DNA from: Methanoculleus sp. UBA77
Lineage (GTDB): Archaea; Halobacteriota; Methanomicrobia; Methanomicrobiales; Methanoculleaceae
Length of the DNA: 9,726 bases
Reading direction: 5' to 3'
NCBI GenBank assembly: GCA_002499455.1
Contig: DALN01000026.1
Location: forward strand, 9,645 to 19,370
Of the stretch, positions 5,227-9,726 are shown one piece after another. The translations under genes were made by a program, and so were the position numbers. Under the pieces are notes generated by a model, which made no database searches, was not told the origin of the DNA, and saw only the letters and a list, made by a program, of their open reading frames with translations. The stretch's first letter is position 1; the number at the start of each line of letters is the position of its first letter.

Positions 5227-5250
5227 TTTTTGTTCTGTATTCCAACATGC

Positions 5251-6276
5251 ATGATCAAAGTCGCGATCAACGGGTTCGGCACCATCGGCAAACGGGTAGC
5301 CGATGCGGTCGCCGCACAGCCCGATATGGAAGTCATCGGGGTCTCGAAGACGAGTGTCTCCGCTGAGGCGTTCATCGCAAAAGAGCGCGGGTATCCACTC
5401 TACATCGCGGACCTCTCAAAGAAGCCGGCATTCGAGAAGGCCGGGCTTGAGGTCGCCGGCGATGTCGAGGCGATGCTCAAGGCCGCCGATATCATCGTGG
5501 ACGCCACCCCCGGCGGCGTCGGTGAGAAGAACCGGCCGATCTACGAGCGCCTTGGAAAGAAGGCAATCTTCCAGGGCGGCGAGGAGCACGAGGTCGCCGG
5601 GTTCTCCTTCAACGCCCACGCGAACTACAAGGAGGCCGCAGGGCACCAGTTCGCCCGGGTCGTCTCGTGCAACTCCACCGGGCTCGTCCGGCTCATCCAC
5701 GCCATGGACCAGGCCTTCGGCGTCGAGCGGGTCCGGGCGGTGATGGTCAGGCGGGCAGCGGACCCCGACGACGTCAAGCGCGGACCGGTGGACGCGATCG
5801 TCCTGAACCCGGCCACGATCCCGAGCCACCACGGTCCCGACGTCAACACCGTCCTCCCGCAGATCAACATCGTCACGCTCGCGATGATCGTCCCCACCAC
5901 CTTCATGCACATGCACTCGATACAGATGGACTTAAAGAAGGAGACCACCCGCGAAGAGGTGCTGAAGGTCTTTGAGAACCACAGCCGGATCGGGCTCGTC
6001 CGCAAGGCCACCGGGATCAAGAGCAACGCCGAACTCCGGGAGTACACCCAGGACCTCGGCCGGCCGCGGACGGATCTCTGGGAGAACGGGGTCTTTGAGG
6101 ATTCGGTCTCGGTGCTGGGCGGGAAGGAGTTCTACTGCTTCCAGGCCATTCACCAGGAGGCCGATGTCGTTCCCGAGAACATCGACTGCATCCGCGCCCT
6201 GATGGGAACGGTGAAGGATCCGGAAGAATCCATCCGGATGACCAACAAAGCGCTCGGCCTCGTTGCCATCGGATGA
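5251..6276 (+). CDS. gap: Archaeal (type II) phosphorylating glyceraldehyde-3-phosphate dehydrogenase
   Basis: A 341-residue protein of full family length. The NAD(P)-binding Rossmann loop is INGFGTIGKRVADAV (6-20). DATPGGVG (84-91) and IFQGGEEHEVAGFSFNAHAN (106-125) are typical of archaeal class II GAPDH. The catalytic cysteine is C140 in VSCNSTGLVR, and TTFMHMHS (216-223) carries the expected catalytic histidine (H220). The enzyme interconverts glyceraldehyde 3-phosphate and 1,3-bisphosphoglycerate in the cytosol; in methanogens it works mainly in gluconeogenesis. ATG at 5251 is preferred over the in-frame ATG at 5230, because the protein then begins MIKVAINGFG as family members do and the TATA box lies about 28 nt upstream. 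The closest homologue class is clear; cofactor preference cannot be read with certainty. Confidence 0.97.
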   Translation: MIKVAINGFGTIGKRVADAVAAQPDMEVIGVSKTSVSAEAFIAKERGYPLYIADLSKKPAFEKAGLEVAGDVEAMLKAADIIVDATPGGVGEKNRPIYERLGKKAIFQGGEEHEVAGFSFNAHANYKEAAGHQFARVVSCNSTGLVRLIHAMDQAFGVERVRAVMVRRAADPDDVKRGPVDAIVLNPATIPSHHGPDVNTVLPQINIVTLAMIVPTTFMHMHSIQMDLKKETTREEVLKVFENHSRIGLVRKATGIKSNAELREYTQDLGRPRTDLWENGVFEDSVSVLGGKEFYCFQAIHQEADVVPENIDCIRALMGTVKDPEESIRMTNKALGLVAIG

Positions 6277-6286
6277 ACAACGGGAT

Positions 6287-6313
6287 CGGGGAGGAAGAAG
6301 GATTAACTCCCCG
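6287..6313 (+). other. Stem-loop between gap and tyrS
   Basis: CGGGGAG (6287-6293) pairs exactly with CTCCCCG (6307-6313), a 7-bp stem with a 13-nt loop, starting 10 bases after the gap stop. The pyrimidine-rich CTCTTTTC follows at 6322-6329. It may end or stabilise the gap message. The loop contains GATTAAC (6301-6307), the only TATA-like element at the right distance (about 28 nt) from the tyrS ATG. Confidence 0.45.
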
Positions 6314-6331
6314 GCAGACCCACTCTTTTCA

Positions 6332-7279
6332 ATGGATCCGTACGAACTGGCGACACGGAATACCGTAGAGGTCGTCACCGACGAGGAACTGCGCGCGCTT
6401 ATCGACCGCCCGGTCAGGCGGGTCTACACCGGCTACGAGCCGAGCGGGGAGATCCACCTCGGCCACATGGTGACGGTGAACAAGCTGATGGACCTGCAAC
6501 AGGCCGGGTTTGAGGTGACGGTGCTCATCGCGGACCTCCACGCGTTCTTGAACCGCAAAGGCACCATGGAGGAGATCCGGGAGACAGCCGAGTACAACCA
6601 GCGCTGCTTCGAGGGGCTCGGCCTGCGCGGCGCAAAATACGTCCTCGGCTCGGACGTCCAGCTCACGCCGGAGTACGAGCTCGCCGTCCTCAGGCTCTCG
6701 CAGGCGATCACCCTCAACCGGGCGAAGAGGAGCATGGACGAGGTCGGGCGGCAGATGGACAACCCCACGGTCTCGCAGATGGTCTATCCGATCATGCAGA
6801 TGGTCGATATCATGACCCTTAACGTGGACGCCGCCGTCGGCGGGATCGACCAGCGAAAGATTCACATGCTTGCGCGGGAACACCTCCCCGCAATCGGGTA
6901 TCCGGCGCCGGTCTGCATCCACACGCCGATCATCAACGGCCTCGACGGGAAGAAGATGTCGTCTTCGGCAGGCAACGTCATATCGGTCGCCGACTCCGAG
7001 GAGGATATCAGGCAGAAGATGAAGAAGGCCTTCTGCCCGCCCGAGGTCGAGAACAACCCGGTCCTCCAGATCCTCCGGTACCACGTCTTCCCCAGGGTCG
7101 GGACGGTCGCTATCCGCCGGCCCGCGAAGTTCGGCGGGGACCGGGAGTTCGCGGCCTACGAGGACCTCGAGCGGGCCTACGCGGCTGGCGAGATCCATCC
7201 GCTGGACCTGAAGAACGCGGCCGCCGCCCACCTCATCGATATCCTCGCCCCCGTTCACGACTACGTCTGCAGCAGGTGA
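6332..7279 (+). CDS. tyrS: Tyrosyl-tRNA synthetase, archaeal type
   Basis: A 315-residue class I synthetase of archaeal length, without the C-terminal RNA-binding domain of bacterial TyrRS. It charges tRNA-Tyr with tyrosine using ATP. The ATP-site HIGH equivalent is IHLGH (41-45) in EPSGEIHLGHM, and the KMSKS equivalent is KKMSSS (207-212). Tyrosine recognition residues known from the Methanocaldococcus enzyme have matches: Y32 in VYTGYEP, and Y152, Q156 and D159 in YPIMQMVD. This separates it from TrpRS. VGGIDQRKIHMLARE (169-183) is another family block. ATG at 6332 is chosen over the in-frame ATG at 6263, which lies inside gap. No SD is within range, so the message may be leaderless. The stop codon is embedded in the SD of the following rio1 gene. 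Confidence 0.96.
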   Translation: MDPYELATRNTVEVVTDEELRALIDRPVRRVYTGYEPSGEIHLGHMVTVNKLMDLQQAGFEVTVLIADLHAFLNRKGTMEEIRETAEYNQRCFEGLGLRGAKYVLGSDVQLTPEYELAVLRLSQAITLNRAKRSMDEVGRQMDNPTVSQMVYPIMQMVDIMTLNVDAAVGGIDQRKIHMLAREHLPAIGYPAPVCIHTPIINGLDGKKMSSSAGNVISVADSEEDIRQKMKKAFCPPEVENNPVLQILRYHVFPRVGTVAIRRPAKFGGDREFAAYEDLERAYAAGEIHPLDLKNAAAAHLIDILAPVHDYVCSR

Positions 7280-7281
7280 TC
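7275..7281 (+). promoter_or_regulatory. Strong ribosome site of rio1 overlapping the tyrS stop
   Basis: GGTGATC matches the archaeal 16S rRNA 3' end in full and ends 5 nt before the GTG start of rio1. The TGA in it (7277-7279) is the tyrS stop codon, so ribosomes finishing tyrS arrive exactly on the rio1 initiation site. This decides the GTG start. Confidence 0.8.
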
Positions 7282-7286
7282 CGGCC

Positions 7287-8063
7287 GTGGGCCGCGAAGA
7301 AGAGTACGAGCAGTTCGATCGCGAGATCGAGGCGATGGGCGTCAGGATAAAGGACGCCGACGCGGTGAAGGTACGGGACGATGTCTTTGACGAGGTCACC
7401 TTGATGGCCCTCTACAAGCTCGTCCACAAGAAGCTGATCTCGGTCATCGGCGGCCCGATCAGCACCGGGAAAGAGGCGAACGTCTTCTACGGCGAGCGCG
7501 ACGGCCAGGGGATCGCCATCAAGATCTACCGGATCCAGACGGCGAACTTCAAGGCGATGAACGAGTACCTCGCAGGAGACCGCCGGTTCTCGAGCGTCCG
7601 GGGGACGCGCAAGGCCCTCATCTTCGCCTGGACGAAGAAGGAGTACAGCAACCTCGCCCGGGCGCATGAGGTAGGGATTCCGGTCCCCGAACCCCTCGCG
7701 TTCGACCGGAACATCCTCCTGATGGGGTTCCTGGGCGAGGACGAGGTGCCCTACCCGCAGCTCCGGAACGCCGCAGTCGACGATTACGGGGCGGTATATG
7801 AAGAGATCCTCGATTACATCAGGCGGCTCTACCAGGAGGCGCGCCTGGTCCATGCCGATCTCTCCGAATACAATATCCTCTACCACGAGAAACCATACCT
7901 GATCGATATGGGACAGGCGGTCACCCTGGATCACCCGCGGGCGTCCGCGTTTCTGATCCGGGATGTGAAGAACCTGAATAGATATTTCTCCCGCTACTGC
8001 GACGTGCCGGGCGAGGAAGAAGTCCTTCGCGCCATCACCGGCACCGGACGTAAGGAGCCCTGA
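7287..8063 (+). CDS. rio1: RIO1-type serine protein kinase
   Basis: A 258-residue atypical kinase starting with GTG, supported by a perfect GGTGATC site. The nucleotide loop STGKEANVF (59-67) is the RIO1 form, distinct from the GxGKES of RIO2, and there is no N-terminal winged-helix domain. K79 in AIKIY is the ATP-contacting lysine, and the catalytic loop is VHADLSEYNIL (188-198) with D191 and N196. The metal-binding Asp is D207 in LIDMGQAV. Yeast Rio1 acts at the last steps of small ribosomal subunit maturation, using ATP turnover more than phosphorylation of a known target; archaeal RIO1 is thought to do the same. The next gene encodes a Dim2/PNO1-like KH protein, a factor from the same pathway. 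The gap to it is 22 bp, so they are probably co-transcribed. Confidence 0.96.
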   Translation: MGREEEYEQFDREIEAMGVRIKDADAVKVRDDVFDEVTLMALYKLVHKKLISVIGGPISTGKEANVFYGERDGQGIAIKIYRIQTANFKAMNEYLAGDRRFSSVRGTRKALIFAWTKKEYSNLARAHEVGIPVPEPLAFDRNILLMGFLGEDEVPYPQLRNAAVDDYGAVYEEILDYIRRLYQEARLVHADLSEYNILYHEKPYLIDMGQAVTLDHPRASAFLIRDVKNLNRYFSRYCDVPGEEEVLRAITGTGRKEP

Positions 8064-8085
8064 AGATCGGAGGAAGGGTGCAATC

Positions 8086-8628
8086 ATGACCACACAGGAG
8101 ATAAAAGTTTCAACCGCAAGGATCGGCGTGATCATCGGCAAGAGCGGGTCCACCAAACGCGAGATCGAAGAGAAGACAGGAATAAGCCTCCGTATCGACA
8201 GCGAGGAGGGGATGGTGACGATCGAGGCGGAGGACCCCGTCGCCGTCATGACGGCGACAAACGTCGTCTCCGCGATCAACCGCGGGTTCTCGCCGGAGCG
8301 CGCCTTCCAGCTCCTCGAAGACGAGGACATGATGCTCGACATCCTCGACCTCGCCGACCTCTCGGGCACGACCCGGCAGCTCGAACGGCTCAGAGGCCGG
8401 ATCATCGGCAAGGCAGGGACGTCCCGCGCCCAGATCGAGGATATGACCAGCACGGAGATCTCGGTCCAGGGCAAGACCGTCGCGATCATCGGCCTCCCCG
8501 ATCAGGTCGAGACCGCGAGGAAGGCGGTCGAGATGCTGATCCAGGGCGTGCCCCACGAACACGTCTACGCGTTCCTGGACCGGAAGAAGAAGGAAGCCAA
8601 GCAGGCGATGCTGGAGTACTACTCCTGA
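8086..8628 (+). CDS. Two-KH-domain RNA-binding protein, Dim2/PNO1-like
   Basis: A 180-residue RNA-binding protein with two KH domains. KH1 has its GxxG loop at G18-G21 (VIIGKSGSTK), and KH2 at G108-G111 (RIIGKAGTSR) with VAIIGLPDQVETARKAVEML (132-151) behind it. The linker GFSPERAFQLLED (67-79) is typical of the archaeal Dim2/PNO1 family. In eukaryotes Dim2 binds near the 3' end of the maturing 18S rRNA and holds the Nob1 nuclease; the archaeal protein is expected to act on 16S rRNA. The C-terminus is Lys-rich (DRKKKEAKQ). ATG at 8086 has GGTG at 5 nt and GGAGG at 12 nt. It is third in the tyrS - rio1 - KH run. Confidence 0.95.
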   Translation: MTTQEIKVSTARIGVIIGKSGSTKREIEEKTGISLRIDSEEGMVTIEAEDPVAVMTATNVVSAINRGFSPERAFQLLEDEDMMLDILDLADLSGTTRQLERLRGRIIGKAGTSRAQIEDMTSTEISVQGKTVAIIGLPDQVETARKAVEMLIQGVPHEHVYAFLDRKKKEAKQAMLEYYS

Positions 8629-8635
8629 CGCGGCC

Positions 8636-8658
8636 GGAGGGTGCGGGGGGCCCCCTCC
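8636..8658 (+). terminator. GC-rich stem-loop after the KH-protein gene
   Basis: GGAGGG (8636-8641) pairs with CCCTCC (8653-8658), and extra G/C pairs are possible in the 11-nt interior. It begins 7 bases after the stop codon and ahead of the hel308 promoter, a sensible place for the end of the tyrS-rio1-KH message. There is no T-run, so the call is tentative. Confidence 0.35.
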
Positions 8659-8678
8659 CCGACCGCGATGACAGAGAC

Positions 8679-8686
8679 TCTATACA
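8679..8686 (+). promoter_or_regulatory. Candidate TATA box of hel308
   Basis: TCTATACA is centred about 31 nt before the ATG at 8714. It implies a start a few bases ahead of the ATG. GTATAT directly touching the ATG is too close to serve as a promoter for this start. Confidence 0.45.
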
Positions 8687-8713
8687 GGTTGCACTGGAAA
8701 TGAAGGGGTATAT

Positions 8714-9726
8714 ATGGAGATAGCCGGCCTCCCGATCCCGCCCGATCTCGCGGCCGGCTATGCTCGCCGCGGGATCACGGAACTCTACCCGCCGCAGGCC
8801 GCCTGCGTCGAAGCAGGGCTTTTCTCGGGGAAGAATCTTCTCATCGCCATCCCGACCGCGAGCGGCAAGACACTGGTCGCCGAGATGGCGATGCACCACC
8901 AGGTGGCGAGGGGAGGCAAATGCCTCTACATCGTCCCCCTGCGGGCGCTCGCGAGCGAGAAGTTCGAGGAGTTCTCGGGCAAAGGCCTCCGGGTCGGTAT
9001 CGCCACCGGCGACTTCGATCGAAAGGACGACTACCTGGGGAGGAACGACATCATCGTCGCGACGAGCGAGAAGGTCGACTCGCTGCTGCGGAACCGGACG
9101 CCGTGGCTTGCCGAGATCAGCCTCCTCGTCCTCGACGAGGTCCACCTGATCGATGACCCCTCGCGGGGGGCGACGCTCGAGATGGTGATCGCGAAGCTCC
9201 GCCACAGGAACCCCGATATCCAGCTCATCGCCCTCTCGGCGACGATCGGGAACCCGCGCGACCTCGCCGGGTGGCTCGACGCCGAGCTCGTCGAGAGCGA
9301 CTGGCGCCCGGTCGACCTCAGGGAGGGGGTCTTCTTCCAGGACTGCATCCGGTTTGCCGACCGCGACCGCGAGGTCGAGCGCCGGAGCAAGTACGAGGAC
9401 CTGGACCTCGTCCTCGACACGGTTGCGGAGGGTGGACAGTGCCTGGTCTTTGTCAGCTCGCGGAAGAACGCCGAGGCGTTCGCGAAACGGGCGGCTTCGG
9501 GCCTGAAACTCGCAAACCCCGTCCTCGCCGGCTACGCCGACAGGCTCCGCTCGAACGCCGCGACCGATATGGGCCGGACGCTTGCCGCCTGCGTCGCGCA
9601 GGGTGCGGCGTTCCACCACGCGGGGCTCGCGCGGGAGGAGCGGCAGATCGTTGAAGCGGCGTTCCGCGAGGGGCACATCAAGGTGATCGCCTCCACCCCG
9701 ACGCTCGCGGCGGGCTTAAACCTCCC
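8714..9726 (+). CDS. hel308: Hel308 superfamily 2 DNA helicase, N-terminal part (runs off the right edge)
   Basis: 337 residues are visible of a protein that usually has about 700. The Q-motif region is LYPPQA (24-29), the Walker A motif IPTASGKT (46-53), motif Ia PLRALASEK (75-83), the Walker B/DExH box DEVH (141-144), and motif III SAT (175-177). In the second RecA domain, LVFVSSRK (244-251) is motif IV, FHHAGL (300-305) follows, and [11 protein letters not shown] (327-337) is the start of motif V. Hel308 unwinds DNA 3'-5' and acts at stalled replication forks in archaea. The start ATG gives [12 protein letters not shown], matching the family's usual opening. AAGGGG 5 nt upstream is a weak SD. 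The gene probably has its own promoter, separate from the KH gene 85 bp upstream. The winged-helix, ratchet and C-terminal domains lie beyond the window. Confidence 0.96.
   Translation, partial: MEIAGLPIPPDLAAGYARRGITELYPPQAACVEAGLFSGKNLLIAIPTASGKTLVAEMAMHHQVARGGKCLYIVPLRALASEKFEEFSGKGLRVGIATGDFDRKDDYLGRNDIIVATSEKVDSLLRNRTPWLAEISLLVLDEVHLIDDPSRGATLEMVIAKLRHRNPDIQLIALSATIGNPRDLAGWLDAELVESDWRPVDLREGVFFQDCIRFADRDREVERRSKYEDLDLVLDTVAEGGQCLVFVSSRKNAEAFAKRAASGLKLANPVLAGYADRLRSNAATDMGRTLAACVAQGAAFHHAGLAREERQIVEAAFREGHIKVIASTPTLAAGLNL

Noticed and set aside
7233..8489. Leftward open frame of 418 codons antisense to rio1 and the KH gene
   Set aside because: Both sense genes have full catalytic or GxxG motifs; the antisense product has no recognisable domain.
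8486..9676. Leftward open frame of 396 codons antisense to hel308
   Set aside because: The sense strand carries the complete series of helicase motifs; the antisense frame is a composition effect.
1..9726. CRISPR array, tRNA, rRNA, insertion sequence or defence cassette
   Set aside because: I saw no regularly spaced repeats, cloverleaf, transposase motifs or terminal inverted repeats on either strand.

Overview
This high-GC window reads as chromosomal DNA of a methanogenic euryarchaeon, most likely of the Methanoculleus/Methanomicrobiales type. The visible reasons are an archaeal class II glyceraldehyde-3-phosphate dehydrogenase, a short archaeal TyrRS, a RIO1 kinase next to a two-KH Dim2/PNO1-like protein, a Hel308 helicase, and TATA boxes about 28-31 nt before ATG codons that lack a Shine-Dalgarno (SD) sequence. 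The genus is inferred from protein style and base composition; no search was run.

Left part (1-1649, minus strand): a compact operon of a ROK-family sugar kinase, a small dual-specificity-type phosphatase and an IMPACT/YigZ-family protein cut by the left edge. The genes lie 7 bp apart and then overlap as ATGA.

Middle part (1763-4967): small accessory genes in which three different families each occur as two neighbouring copies: two KTSC-domain proteins, two small membrane proteins with a GLGQ...WLYG.YDA.ATARRMN core, and two RimJ/RimL-type GNAT acetyltransferases. A DUF5661 gene on the opposite strand lies between the two membrane-protein copies. A 71-codon hypothetical gene lies between the second membrane gene and the acetyltransferases. 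An 18-bp perfect palindrome covers the acetyltransferase stop codon.

Right part (5251-9726, plus strand): housekeeping genes. The GAPDH gene follows a 283-bp divergent promoter region. Then comes a tight tyrS - rio1 - KH-protein run (7 and 22 bp gaps), which combines tRNA charging with two factors known from small-subunit ribosome maturation. Last is the 5' half of hel308, which has its own TATA-like element and runs off the right edge.

I see no CRISPR array, insertion sequence, tRNA, rRNA or obvious new defence system. The most unusual signal is the clustering of duplicated small genes in the middle part.
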